In this document: one piece after another, positions 16,081 to 24,797 of the stretch
How the letters are laid out: every line of letters starts with the position of its first letter
Position numbering within the stretch: the first letter of the stretch is position 1
IMG/VR virus record: IMGVR_UViG_3300028197_000003
Location: 124,001-188,000 of that record
Length of the DNA: 64,000 nucleotides
Direction: 5' to 3' (one strand)
DNA from: a virus
The notes under the pieces: generated by a model
The model's database searches: none
Seen by the model: only the letters and a program-made list of their open reading frames with translations
Told to the model about the DNA's origin: nothing
Translations under genes and position numbers: made by a program

Positions 16081-16724
16081 CAGTAGAACTTATCAGTGTT
16101 ACTCCTGATTCTGAGCAGATGATGGCGTACATTGCTCGTGTGAGCAATCCTGCTAATCAAGAGAATGAAAAGTATTCTGGTCTACTAAAGTATTGTATCA
16201 AGCACAACCATTGGAGTGTGTTTGAGCAATCAACAATGACTTTGGAGATCTTTACAACTAGAGCAATCGCAGCTCAAATTTTGAGGCACCGCTCATTCAC
16301 ATTCCAAGAGTTTTCACAAAGATATGCTGACACTAAACTGCTGAAGGATAACATTCCTCTTCCTGCAATGCGTCGTCAGGATACTAAGAATAGGCAAAAT
16401 AGTATTGATGATTTGGATCCATATACTATTCAGAAATTGGAGTTACAGATGCAAACTCTATTCTCCTCTGCACAATCACTTTACAATCAGATGCTAGAGG
16501 AGGGTGTCGCAAAGGAATGTGCAAGAATGGTGCTTCCACTGTGTACTCCCACCAAAATCTACATGACAGGCTCATGCAGATCATGGATCCATTACATCAA
16601 TCTGAGGTCTGAAAACGGCACTCAGAAGGAGCACATGGACATCGCTCATGCATGTAAGAAGATTTTTATTGAACAGTATCCTTCTGTGAGTGAGGCATTG
16701 GAATGGGTAAAATCTGCGGAATAA
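16077..16724 (+). CDS. thyX: Flavin-dependent thymidylate synthase
   Basis: 215 aa. The ThyX signature RHRX7S is intact as RHRSFTFQEFS, with the FQEFSQRY region and the C-terminal MTGSCRSWIHYINLR segment typical of the dUMP site. It makes dTMP from dUMP using FAD, NADPH and methylene-tetrahydrofolate, supporting phage DNA synthesis. Length is normal. The 3' end overlaps the carbamoyltransferase gene by 22 nt. Confidence 0.96.
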   Translation: MTVELISVTPDSEQMMAYIARVSNPANQENEKYSGLLKYCIKHNHWSVFEQSTMTLEIFTTRAIAAQILRHRSFTFQEFSQRYADTKLLKDNIPLPAMRRQDTKNRQNSIDDLDPYTIQKLELQMQTLFSSAQSLYNQMLEEGVAKECARMVLPLCTPTKIYMTGSCRSWIHYINLRSENGTQKEHMDIAHACKKIFIEQYPSVSEALEWVKSAE

Positions 16725-17695
16725 ATCTGTCGCATAATGGATCTCTTGCCATCCTTGAGGATGGTGAGGTCCAATTCTACATTGAAGAAGAAAGATTGAG
16801 TCGTGTCAAGCGGGATAGGTCTGCTTTGACTGCTGCGACTCAATTTTTAGATGATTCTATTGGTGTGGTCACTATATGTGACTGCTATACCACATACAAT
16901 TTGAAAAAATACCTGTTTAGAACCAAGCAGGCAAACAAAATCATTGATCTAGTCAAGGAAAAAGGACTTCCTCTAAAAGATTATCGTGACAGGCATCATG
17001 AATGTCATGCAGCGAATGCATATTACAACTCTGAGTTCAAAGATGCTGCTGTCATCGTCATGGATGGTAAAGGTTCTTTGCACCATCATAAAGATCTGAA
17101 GTTCTGTGAGACTGAAAGTATTTTTGACGTAAACGACGGAAAGTTTGAGTCAGTCTTCAAACATTACTCTACGTTCTGGAGCGAAGATGAGTCTAACAAG
17201 TTAGGTTCTTCTTTCTGGGACGGTAAAAACTTTTACAGTAATAGGACCAGCGTTGGTCAGGCGTATCGTAGAGTGTCACGATACTGTGGGTTTGATGAAA
17301 CTGATGCTGGTAAGACCATGGGTCTATCCACGTACGGTGCAGCACCCATAGATCTATTTGAGATTGACAATGGGCATAGCGTGTGCTCTACTGAACTCAG
17401 TCCAGAAGGTAATACCACCAGGTATACTGGACATGAGTGGCACCCTGAAGACTTAGCATATCGACTACAAAAGTCTGCTGAGGAACATGCTATGTTCATG
17501 CTTGAGAAAGCATACGAGTTGACCGGTAAGGAGAACGTGGTTCTTACAGGAGGATTTTTCCTCAACTGTATTGCAAACCACCAGCTCCTAAAAACTGGTA
17601 TAAATTTGTATGTAGATCCCCTTGCTTATGATGGCGGTCTTGCCATCGGTTCTGCTCTATTAGAACATTATGAGAACACTGTACCTCGGTCCTGA
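16703..17695 (+). CDS. Carbamoyltransferase, N-terminal TsaD-like half
   Basis: 330 aa matching the N-terminal domain of NodU/TobZ/SxtI-type O-carbamoyltransferases: CGINLSHNGSLAILEDG, the metal-binding HHECHAANAYYNS, VIVMDGKGS, and LTGGFFLNCIANHQLL with DGGLAIGSAL at the end. Known enzymes make carbamoyl-adenylate from carbamoyl phosphate and ATP here and pass it to a hydroxyl. The C-terminal domain is encoded separately by the next ORF, overlapping by 26 nt. It also overlaps thyX. The acceptor is unknown. Confidence 0.88.
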   Translation: MGKICGINLSHNGSLAILEDGEVQFYIEEERLSRVKRDRSALTAATQFLDDSIGVVTICDCYTTYNLKKYLFRTKQANKIIDLVKEKGLPLKDYRDRHHECHAANAYYNSEFKDAAVIVMDGKGSLHHHKDLKFCETESIFDVNDGKFESVFKHYSTFWSEDESNKLGSSFWDGKNFYSNRTSVGQAYRRVSRYCGFDETDAGKTMGLSTYGAAPIDLFEIDNGHSVCSTELSPEGNTTRYTGHEWHPEDLAYRLQKSAEEHAMFMLEKAYELTGKENVVLTGGFFLNCIANHQLLKTGINLYVDPLAYDGGLAIGSALLEHYENTVPRS

Positions 17696-18266
17696 ATACG
17701 ATCTTTCTTTTGTTGATGGTGAGGATGTAACTTACAAAGATGTAGCAGACATCATCGCAGATAAAAAAGTAGTTGCAATGTTCCAAGGGAGATCAGAGGC
17801 AGGTCCTCGTGCTCTTGGAAATAGATCTTTGTTGTATGATCCTCGTGATCATGAGGCACAGAAGACCGTCAACCTAATCAAAAAGCGTGAGCACTGGAGA
17901 CCATTTGCTGCCAGTGTCATGCTTGAATATGCAAACGATTGGTTTGACATGCGTGGACTTGATGAGTCACCGTTCATGATGTATGCCATGGATGCACGTC
18001 CAGTTAGTTGGCATTTGATTCCAGGTGTCCTGCATATTGATAAGACTTGTCGTATTCAAACTGTTACTGAGAAACAGAACGAGCACTACTACAAACTAAT
18101 CCATGCATTTTGGGACAAGACAGGCATCCCAATGCTGTTCAACACCTCATTCAACCTGGCAGGTGAACCATTAGTAGAGTCTCCGCAGGATGCATTCAAA
18201 ACATTCTATGAGTCTGACATACCATACCTATACTTTCCAGAGGTCGGAAAGATAGTGCGAAAATGA
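17670..18266 (+). CDS. Carbamoyltransferase, C-terminal half
   Basis: 198 aa matching the C-terminal carbamoyltransferase domain: YLGPEY, MFQGRSEAGPRALGNRS, a KKREHWRPFAASV block and FNTSFNLAGEPLVESP. In single-chain homologues this follows the N-terminal domain directly. Here it has its own ATG in another frame overlapping the end of the first half. The gene break lies in the inter-domain linker, so two subunits could assemble. A sequencing error or programmed frameshift is the alternative. Confidence 0.88.
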   Translation: MRTLYLGPEYDLSFVDGEDVTYKDVADIIADKKVVAMFQGRSEAGPRALGNRSLLYDPRDHEAQKTVNLIKKREHWRPFAASVMLEYANDWFDMRGLDESPFMMYAMDARPVSWHLIPGVLHIDKTCRIQTVTEKQNEHYYKLIHAFWDKTGIPMLFNTSFNLAGEPLVESPQDAFKTFYESDIPYLYFPEVGKIVRK

Positions 18267-19078
18267 CTTTTCATTTACGAAAAAGTGGGAAAAAAACTCG
18301 GGCAAAAAATTTGCTCCTAGGGTTGAACCTGTCTAATAACGGATCTGCTTGTCTACTTGAGGATGGTAAACCTGTTTGGTATCTGGAGGCAGAGCGTGTT
18401 TCCTATGTAAAGTATGACTATGATATCAGGTCTCTACTTGATATGTTACCTGAGGGAATAGATCATATTGCTTTAGCAGATTCCTTTTGGAAACGTGGTA
18501 ACAAGCAGGTTGATAACATCAAGATGTTGTCTGCTGTCAAGAGAAAGTTTCCTGGTGCTACACTGTATGACTACAGAAAAAAGCACCATATGACACACGC
18601 TGCATGTGGTTTCTACAACTCAGGATTTGAAACTGCCACTTGTATTGTGGTTGACTCTAATGGATCAAAAACACCTGAAGGTTTAGAGATAGAATCTATT
18701 TTCTTTGCTCCCACCTGGGGGGTAATTCATAAGACCATGTTCTCTCCTGATAATATTGGATTTGGTAGGAGATTTGAAGAGGCATGTATAGAATATGGAT
18801 GGCACTACATGGATGCAGGTAAGGTTATGGGAAAAAGTGTTTATAATTCTGAACCTGCCAAGTCTTTGCAGGCAGAGTGGGAGGAGAGGGTGTTAGAACT
18901 GATCCGTATGGCACCTACAACAAATATTGTCCTTGCAGGAGGATGTTTCTTGAATTGTGTAGCAAACTACAAGGCACTGGGAAGATTTCCTGATCATAGT
19001 TTCTATGCAGAACCACTAGCAAATGATGGAGGCACTGCCATGGGTGCTGCTTATTTGGCATATCATGGCATCAATTGA
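18263..19078 (+). CDS. Second N-terminal carbamoyltransferase-domain paralogue
   Basis: 271 aa paralogue of the protein at 16703, shorter and without a C-terminal partner of its own: LGLNLSNNGSACLLEDG, HHMTHAACGFYNS, IVVDSNGS, VLAGGCFLNCVANYKAL, NDGGTAMGAAYLA. The ATG at 18263 overlaps the previous stop as ATGA. But the first 16 codons run through a copy of the repeated hairpin element, so a TTG at 18311 (giving MLLGLNLSNNG) is an alternative start matching the paralogue better. It might share the C-terminal subunit of the neighbour. Confidence 0.8.
   Translation: MTFHLRKSGKKTRAKNLLLGLNLSNNGSACLLEDGKPVWYLEAERVSYVKYDYDIRSLLDMLPEGIDHIALADSFWKRGNKQVDNIKMLSAVKRKFPGATLYDYRKKHHMTHAACGFYNSGFETATCIVVDSNGSKTPEGLEIESIFFAPTWGVIHKTMFSPDNIGFGRRFEEACIEYGWHYMDAGKVMGKSVYNSEPAKSLQAEWEERVLELIRMAPTTNIVLAGGCFLNCVANYKALGRFPDHSFYAEPLANDGGTAMGAAYLAYHGIN
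18287..18322 (+). repeat. Hairpin element copy B, inside the start of a gene
   Basis: GGGAAAAAAACTCGGGCAAA followed by an AAATTTGCTCC arm; GGGCAAA and TTTGCTC pair with one G-T wobble. It matches copies at 11376 and 26909 but lies within the N-terminal codons of the called ORF and has no long T-run. Confidence 0.65.
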
Positions 19079-19856
19079 CATCTTAGATATCAGCGCATCT
19101 ATTGGTTGCAACCTTCAATGTAAGGGATGCAATCATTTCAGTAACTATTTTGCTCCTGGTAGTAAGGTAGACACTGACAGTTTGCTTGATGACATAGCAA
19201 CTCTATTGCCTAGAGTAAATATAGGTAGAGTGTCCGTCATTGGTGGCGAACCACTACTAAATCCCCGTTGTGAGGAGATTGTAAATGCATGTACAACACA
19301 CACTGATTCTCCTGTCTATCTCTATAGCAATGGTCTATTGCTCCTACAGAATGAAGCATGGATCAAAAAGAGTTTAGAGAATCCACAAATATTTCTTAGG
19401 ATTAGCATTCATCTACCAGAAGTAGAACAGATTATCAAAGAGTTCAACCACCCTAAGGTTCTTGTTACTGAGCATCATACTGGTAAAGATAGGTGGTTCA
19501 ACTCTATCAAAAAGAGAGATGGTAAGGTCTATCCTTACGAGCATAAGAATCCCGCAAAGAGTTTCAAGGTTTGTTCTTGTCCTAATGCACAGTTGTATGG
19601 GGGGAAACTGTGGAAGTGTCCCAACACAGCATTTCTGAGGGAACTATTATATGTGACTGATCAACAGAATGATCCTGAGTGGCAGGAGTATCTTGTCGAT
19701 GGTGTTCCTGTTGATTGTAGTGATGATGCATTGACAAAATTCTGTACTAATAGTAGACTCTCAGAAAGTGTATGTAACATGTGTACTGCCAAACCGATAA
19801 AGTTCAGTGCTGCACTGCAAGAACGGAGTAAACGAAAGGTTATTCCTTCAAAATAA
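19065..19856 (+). CDS. Radical SAM enzyme
   Basis: 263 aa from ATG 19065, 14 nt inside the previous gene; an upstream in-frame ATG (19023) would add hydrophobic residues with no family match. CNLQCKGC (C15, C19, C22) binds the cluster and SVIGGEPLL is the SAM strand. A C-terminal Cys-rich part (CSCPNAQLYGGKLWKCPN and CNMC) suggests auxiliary clusters. It shares that C-terminal region with the gene at 21796, so the two are paralogues. Substrate unknown; adjacency to the carbamoyltransferase suggests a common pathway. Confidence 0.85.
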   Translation: MASIDILDISASIGCNLQCKGCNHFSNYFAPGSKVDTDSLLDDIATLLPRVNIGRVSVIGGEPLLNPRCEEIVNACTTHTDSPVYLYSNGLLLLQNEAWIKKSLENPQIFLRISIHLPEVEQIIKEFNHPKVLVTEHHTGKDRWFNSIKKRDGKVYPYEHKNPAKSFKVCSCPNAQLYGGKLWKCPNTAFLRELLYVTDQQNDPEWQEYLVDGVPVDCSDDALTKFCTNSRLSESVCNMCTAKPIKFSAALQERSKRKVIPSK

Positions 19857-19859
19857 ATA
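19853..19859 (+). promoter_or_regulatory. T4-type late promoter box
   Basis: ATAAATA, 17 nt before the ATG at 19877. Confidence 0.6.
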
Positions 19860-19876
19860 ACCAAAACTACCCTCAC

Positions 19877-20128
19877 ATGCCAACATATCCCGTAAAACAT
19901 CTGACTACCGGAGAAACAAAGGAATTGTCAATGAAAGTTGCTGACTATGATCAGTGGCGTAAAGAAAATCCCGATTGGGATAAAGATTGGTCTGCTGGTG
20001 TCTGTATGACCGTTAGTGGTACAGGCGATGTTTACAGTAGGACTGATGGCGGATGGAATGAAGTTCTATCAAAGGTTGCACAAGTTCCTGGTTCAAAAGT
20101 CAAACCCCAGAAAACCATACACTCATGA
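19877..20128 (+). CDS. Conserved phage hypothetical protein
   Basis: 83 aa soluble protein: MPTYPVKHLTTGETKEL, WRKENPDWDKDWSAG, and a GGWNEVLSKVAQVPGSKVK C-terminal segment. The pattern is familiar from marine T4-like phages, but I know no function. It has a late-type box and overlaps phoH by 4 nt. Confidence 0.7.
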   Translation: MPTYPVKHLTTGETKELSMKVADYDQWRKENPDWDKDWSAGVCMTVSGTGDVYSRTDGGWNEVLSKVAQVPGSKVKPQKTIHS

Positions 20129-20880
20129 CAGCACGTCGTAAGAAACTTTCTTCATCTGTTGGTGCTGGCATGACTGCCAAGCAAATGCGTCGTAAGAAAC
20201 CAATCAATTCTGAGTCGATGGTAGAAATTCTACCAATTACAGATAATCAGGAGACGGTATTCCAAAAGTACAGAGAAGATCAAAACCTATTTCTATATGG
20301 GTGTGCTGGTACTGGTAAAACATTCATCACTCTTTACCTGGCATTGAGAGATGTGCTTGATCCTTTGACGCATTATAACAAGGTAGTTCTTGTTCGGTCA
20401 CTGGTGTCAACCCGTGAGATTGGTTTTCTTCCTGGCGACCACGAGGATAAATCTGCTCTTTACCAAATTCCTTATAAGAATATGGTGAAGTACATGTTTG
20501 AGATGCCTACGGACAGTGACTTTGAAATGCTTTGGGGTAATCTGAAAGCACAGGAATCAGTGACGTTTTGGTCTACTAGCTTTATCCGTGGCACCACGCT
20601 GGATGATGCTATTATTATTGTAGATGAGTCTCAAAACCTAAATTTCCACGAACTTGACAGCATCATCACCCGTGTGGGTGAAGGTTCTAAGATCATGTTC
20701 TGTGGTGATGTAGCACAGACTGATCTTGTCAAGACCAATGAAAAAAATGGAATCTTAGATTTCATGAAGATTATCCAACGTATGTCAGAGTTTGATTCAA
20801 TCGAATTTGGCATTGACGATATTGTTCGCTCTGGACTTGTCAAGTCTTATATAACTAGCAAAATTGAACTTGGTATGTGA
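20125..20880 (+). CDS. phoH: PhoH-like ATPase
   Basis: 251 aa. Walker A GCAGTGKT and Walker B IIIVDESQN define the PhoH P-loop NTPase (RNA helicase superfamily 1-like core), with a basic 30-residue N-terminal tail. PhoH homologues are very common in cyanophages; the E. coli gene is phosphate-regulated, but the phage role remains unclear. It is coupled to the neighbours by ATGA overlaps. Confidence 0.93.
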   Translation: MTARRKKLSSSVGAGMTAKQMRRKKPINSESMVEILPITDNQETVFQKYREDQNLFLYGCAGTGKTFITLYLALRDVLDPLTHYNKVVLVRSLVSTREIGFLPGDHEDKSALYQIPYKNMVKYMFEMPTDSDFEMLWGNLKAQESVTFWSTSFIRGTTLDDAIIIVDESQNLNFHELDSIITRVGEGSKIMFCGDVAQTDLVKTNEKNGILDFMKIIQRMSEFDSIEFGIDDIVRSGLVKSYITSKIELGM

Positions 20881-21545
20881 TGTTTGACCATGTAGAATGT
20901 GATCTTCCGCGACTTCAGCGGAAGAATATTGAAGGAGTCCGTTTTTACACAGTCAATGACCGACCGATGGTGTCCATCACCTCGGTCACTTCTCATTGGA
21001 GTGCAAAGAAATTTGTCGAGTGGAGGAAACGTGTTGGTAATGAGGAAGCAAACCGCATTACTAAACGTGCTACTAGTAGAGGTACGGAATGTCACGAGTT
21101 GATCGAGACATTTATGCTCAACAAAGAGGTGGAGTATAAGAATCCTGGACCGAAAATGCTATTTCTCCAGGCAAAGAAAACATTACAAAATATAAATAAC
21201 ATATACGCATTAGAAAAAAGTCTCTACAGCGAGGAACTTGGAGTCGCAGGTACAGTAGATTGCATCGCTGAGTACAATGGAGAACTTGCAATCATTGACT
21301 TCAAAACATCAGCAAAACCTAAACCTAGGGATTGGATTGAAGGTTACTTTGTACAAGCAGCAGGATATGCTTGTATGTTCTTTGAACGTACTGGTATCCC
21401 CGTAAAAAAACTTGTCATTATCATGACATGTGAGAACGGAGAGGTGCAAGTGTACGAAGAGTATGATAAAATGAAATATATGAAACTTCTTGTTCAATAC
21501 ATCGAGAAATTCGTTGAAGAAAAAATCACAGCACTCCAAGTCTGA
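20877..21545 (+). CDS. RecB-like PD-(D/E)XK exonuclease
   Basis: 222 aa. The nuclease core is visible as TECHELIE, GVAGTVDCIAEY and AIIDFKTS (the D...D-x-K catalytic residues), followed by a conserved YFVQAAGYA helix, which places it in the PDDEXK_1/RecB family. A role in phage recombination, DNA end processing or host DNA degradation is likely. It overlaps phoH by 4 nt. Confidence 0.85.
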   Translation: MMFDHVECDLPRLQRKNIEGVRFYTVNDRPMVSITSVTSHWSAKKFVEWRKRVGNEEANRITKRATSRGTECHELIETFMLNKEVEYKNPGPKMLFLQAKKTLQNINNIYALEKSLYSEELGVAGTVDCIAEYNGELAIIDFKTSAKPKPRDWIEGYFVQAAGYACMFFERTGIPVKKLVIIMTCENGEVQVYEEYDKMKYMKLLVQYIEKFVEEKITALQV

Positions 21546-21546
21546 A

Positions 21547-21795
21547 ATGAAATCCATTTTGAAAAGTAAATTCTTGTGTCAAGACAAGTTTACTAATGAC
21601 ATTGAGAACATAGTAAAAAACAATGCTGAAATGAATTACATTGAGGCAATTTGTTTTTACTGCGAGTCAAACAACATTGAGATTGAATCTGTTTCTAATC
21701 TCATCACAAAACCTTTGAAAGAAAAACTCAAGGGCAATGCTATGACCCTAAATTACTTGAAGAGGACATCTAGGGCAAAGTTCTTTAGTATCTAA
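21547..21795 (+). CDS. gp33-like late-transcription coactivator
   Basis: 82 aa from ATG 21547 (two bases after the nuclease stop). The core F..DIE.IV...NYIEAI.FY.E.N.IEIE, then LITKPLKEKLKGNAM.LNYLK, aligns by eye with T4 gp33 (FIIEKMV...YLEAT..FLEENSI...IIEKIQSEA). It is shorter at the N-terminus. gp33 bridges host RNA polymerase and the sliding clamp at late promoters, which fits the late boxes found across the window. Confidence 0.7.
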   Translation: MKSILKSKFLCQDKFTNDIENIVKNNAEMNYIEAICFYCESNNIEIESVSNLITKPLKEKLKGNAMTLNYLKRTSRAKFFSI

Positions 21796-22872
21796 ATGGA
21801 TAAAAGAGAGTTCAAACTATCTCAGATCAAAAGTAATCTACCTGTAGATAAACTTCACAGAATATCTGAGAGTGTGGACTTTGTTAGATCACAGAAAGGA
21901 TTCTGGACAACTAACTTCAAACAGGTTACGCCTGAAGAGATTGCATCTCTTGAGTCAGAGCGACCTACCACAAGATTACTGAGTATCCATGTTATCAATG
22001 GGTGCAATCTTGCTTGTCGGGCATGTAATCACAACAGCAGTCTTCTTGGTATGAAGAGTGGTGTAGATATTGATGCTTTGATAAAAGATATCAAAGAATT
22101 TCTACCAAAAGTATATGTTTGGAGTCATATAAGCATTATTGGGGGAGAACCTTTACTTGAACCCCGCACCAAAGAGGTCGTAAAGGTCACTAGAGAGGTC
22201 GCAGAAGCAACGGGGCAGACCTGTAACATAAAACTGTTTAGTAATGGTTCACGCCTCATACAAGAGCAGGAGTGGATTGCTGATGAAATGTTGAAAGGTG
22301 TCAACTTCAGACTAACATTTCATAAACCCTGGTTTACTGAGTTAGGATCCGCCAACTGGGAAAACGCTGCAAAGTTTATTAGATATCTCCAGTCCCGCGA
22401 TGTGGACACTGATAACTTTCTTGAATTTAGTGAGGCATTCCGTCTGCTTGATGGTAAACCTAGGCAGTGGTTTGATCTTGTGCGTTATGAGATCAAGGAA
22501 GACCAGATCAAATACTATCCTTTTGAGGAAGGGAATCCTGAAGAAAGCTTTACACACTGCACGTGTCCCAATAGTCAGTTGTATAATGGACACCTGTGGA
22601 AGTGTCCCATGATCTCCTACCTCAGAGAATCGTTGGATGCCACAGATCAACTCAATGATCCTGAATGGCAGAAGTACCTGGCGTACAAACCAACTGACAT
22701 CTCTGCTTCCCCAGATGACATCCGAGCATCATTTGATGAGGTAAAAAAACCTCATGAGATTTGTTCTATGTGTCCCCGCAACCCTGTGTGGTTTACTGCA
22801 ACTGCACAATTGGATGCGAAATTGAAAAAAAACGTCGCAATGCATGATGAAGCAACCTATGACACCGTTTGA
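21796..22872 (+). CDS. Radical SAM enzyme
   Basis: 358 aa. CNLACRAC (C70, C74, C77) and SIIGGEPLL are the cluster and SAM motifs. The C-terminal half has CTCPNSQLYNGHLWKCPM and CSMCPRNP. It is a paralogue of the protein at 19065, sharing the LWKCP..(S/A)FLRE...TDQ.NDPEWQ stretch, with an extra N-terminal domain of about 60 residues. It sits among replication genes, yet its kinship ties it to the carbamoyltransferase cluster. Confidence 0.85.
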   Translation: MDKREFKLSQIKSNLPVDKLHRISESVDFVRSQKGFWTTNFKQVTPEEIASLESERPTTRLLSIHVINGCNLACRACNHNSSLLGMKSGVDIDALIKDIKEFLPKVYVWSHISIIGGEPLLEPRTKEVVKVTREVAEATGQTCNIKLFSNGSRLIQEQEWIADEMLKGVNFRLTFHKPWFTELGSANWENAAKFIRYLQSRDVDTDNFLEFSEAFRLLDGKPRQWFDLVRYEIKEDQIKYYPFEEGNPEESFTHCTCPNSQLYNGHLWKCPMISYLRESLDATDQLNDPEWQKYLAYKPTDISASPDDIRASFDEVKKPHEICSMCPRNPVWFTATAQLDAKLKKNVAMHDEATYDTV

Positions 22873-23458
22873 TACTTACAAAGAGTATCTTGCGTACAAG
22901 AATCATTTCTCTAAGGAGAAGTATGATTACTTTGTGTATGGTGGTAAGTCTAGAGCAAGTCTTGACTCATTCTACAAGAGGAAAGATAGGTACTTTTTTG
23001 AGAAGACATCAAGGAAGTACAAGGATGAGGATATCAGGAACTTCTTTCTTGCTAATTTTGTAAGCACCGATAATCCACAGGGTCTGTGGATTGGAAACAT
23101 TATTCGTGGGGGTGAGAGCATTTACGTTGCATGGCAGCGTCGTCAGCAGAGTTTGTTCTACAACTTCAAGAGCACAAACAAAACCATGTTGGAGCAGTAT
23201 GGGTTGCAAACATTTTTGGAACCTAAAGATGGACATCCTCCACTACTCAAGGAATACTTGGGAGGTAACCTTAGTATTGAGGAGGTAGTAATCTATGAGA
23301 AATTGTTTGGGTACTGCAAAGACTACGACAAGAAAATAGATGACCCTGTGTGGCATCAGATTGGTATGAAGGTCAAGAAGTATTTGCCATTTCTAAATAT
23401 TGATAAAGAAAAGTATCGTAAACAAGTAATTACTGAAGTAAACGATCAACTCCAATGA
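22859..23458 (+). CDS. 59: gp59-like helicase loader
   Basis: About 199 aa. KRKDRYFFEKTSRKYK matches the RRDKYFFQKLSEKYK segment of T4 gp59, followed by a LWIGNI block and a C-terminal KKYLPFLNIDKEKY resembling KAYRKILNIDSQKF. gp59 loads the replicative helicase at recombination forks and binds gp32. ATG 22859 fits the family N-terminus (MTPFDTYKEYLA); in-frame ATGs at 22844 and 22847 are alternatives. It overlaps the radical SAM gene. Confidence 0.85.
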   Translation: MTPFDTYKEYLAYKNHFSKEKYDYFVYGGKSRASLDSFYKRKDRYFFEKTSRKYKDEDIRNFFLANFVSTDNPQGLWIGNIIRGGESIYVAWQRRQQSLFYNFKSTNKTMLEQYGLQTFLEPKDGHPPLLKEYLGGNLSIEEVVIYEKLFGYCKDYDKKIDDPVWHQIGMKVKKYLPFLNIDKEKYRKQVITEVNDQLQ

Positions 23459-23784
23459 GCAACTTTTTTGAAAGCGATAATGTCCGCCGTGAAATGGAGG
23501 ACATCTATGAGATACAGAAGGATCTGTATAATGTCATTATGCAGTTCCCTGCTATGTCTGATGATGCTAAGTGGGAGCACATTGAAACTTTGAAGGAACT
23601 GCTGGAGAAACAGCAGATTATGTGGACTAGAGTCTCCTACTCAGAGGACCCTGAAGCAGTTGATATGAAGAAAAAGATTCAAGAGTCTGCCAAACAAATT
23701 GGGTTTGGTGTTTCGGATATGAATACTATCTTCGGCAACATGAAGAACACACTGAATCTAATGCAAACACAACTCAAAAGATAA
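23455..23784 (+). CDS. DUF1825-like small helical protein
   Basis: 109 aa, charged and helical. NFFESDNVRREMEDIYEIQ at the start, a central ELLEKQQIMWTRVSYSEDPEA and a C-terminal FG.S...FGNMKNTLNLM pattern resemble the DUF1825 family known from cyanobacteria and their phages. Its place directly after gp59 might suggest a replication or recombination role, but UvsY identity is not supported. It overlaps both neighbours. Confidence 0.6.
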   Translation: MSNFFESDNVRREMEDIYEIQKDLYNVIMQFPAMSDDAKWEHIETLKELLEKQQIMWTRVSYSEDPEAVDMKKKIQESAKQIGFGVSDMNTIFGNMKNTLNLMQTQLKR

Positions 23785-24797
23785 TGGGAAAACTTCTAAG
23801 TGTGGGGTGTTCCCTTACTTATGGGTTAGAATTATCTCAAATGTATGCATTTAGAAAGTCTGATGTAGAGTCTATGACTGTCCCTATTCATAGAGATTCA
23901 TCGGTCGGTATACCTAAAAGTTATATTATTGAGGGAGAGAGTGATGTGTGTGATAAAGTTTTTTTAGATTCATTTCATGATCTAGAGTGTAATGAATATC
24001 GAAGATCTCATAGATGGGGAGCACTTCTTGCTGAGAAGATGGGACTTGAAGAGGTTTGTGTATCAAGACCTGGCAACTCTAATCATTCAATGTCAACTGA
24101 CATGGGAAGATATTTTTCAAATCGTAAAAAAAGAGAAGAAGTAGAATATGCGGTAGTTCAACTTACATTCGCTGATAGAGGTTTTGTGCCCTCTAGGGGT
24201 AAACATTTATATGACCTCCGTTATCCTTTTGATTTGATGAATTCAATGTATTCATCCAGTGGAGAACTATCAGATTATTATTTTGAGGGGGGTGGATATC
24301 TAAATGCCGCTTACACTTACAAGAAACTAAGAACAACTGCTACCATGGGAGATCTGTCGGAAAATCAGTATACACTAAATGATGAAATAAAAAGAGAGGG
24401 AAAAATGATAAAGGATTTTTATAGGAATATATCTAAATGTAGAGATGAATATTATGATGTGGGAACGTGGCAAGCACTATGGGCAATGTCTGGAATTTTC
24501 CAGTCCCATAATATTCCATATAAAATTTTTATGGTCCGTGATAATTTTGAGGACACTAATTATGGACGTAGTCTCCCTCCAGATCTTATTGTAGATGATA
24601 GATTGGGATTTGATTCACTTTTGAAAACCCCAGATAATTATAAGTATTTGTCAAACTTTCCTGGTTTCTGCCCTCCAGGAGAATATTTTGAGGTTAGGAA
24701 TAAAGAGGGTGTCCCTACGGCATCATATGGTATGCATCTAAGTCCAGAGGGTCATCAATATTGGGCAGATATTATTTTTGATCACATCAATAAATAG
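23784..24797 (+). CDS. SGNH/GDSL hydrolase-like protein
   Basis: 337 aa. Block I is LLSVGCSLTYG (Ser nucleophile), the Asn block is RPGNSNHS, and the C-terminal GMHLSPEGHQYWADII supplies the His of block V. Such enzymes are esterases or acetyl-hydrolases acting on lipids or glycans. AT-rich codon use is a little stronger here than in neighbours, which could mean a recent arrival. Start overlaps the previous stop as TAATG. Confidence 0.7.
   Translation: MGKLLSVGCSLTYGLELSQMYAFRKSDVESMTVPIHRDSSVGIPKSYIIEGESDVCDKVFLDSFHDLECNEYRRSHRWGALLAEKMGLEEVCVSRPGNSNHSMSTDMGRYFSNRKKREEVEYAVVQLTFADRGFVPSRGKHLYDLRYPFDLMNSMYSSSGELSDYYFEGGGYLNAAYTYKKLRTTATMGDLSENQYTLNDEIKREGKMIKDFYRNISKCRDEYYDVGTWQALWAMSGIFQSHNIPYKIFMVRDNFEDTNYGRSLPPDLIVDDRLGFDSLLKTPDNYKYLSNFPGFCPPGEYFEVRNKEGVPTASYGMHLSPEGHQYWADIIFDHINK

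Noticed and set aside
8563-19078. Saxitoxin-type biosynthesis cluster
   Set aside because: An amidinotransferase and an O-carbamoyltransferase occur together, as in sxtG and sxtI, but no SxtA-type polyketide synthase or other core genes are present.
23455-23784. UvsY recombination mediator
   Set aside because: Position beside gp59 is suggestive, but the residue pattern fits the cyanobacterial DUF1825 family better.
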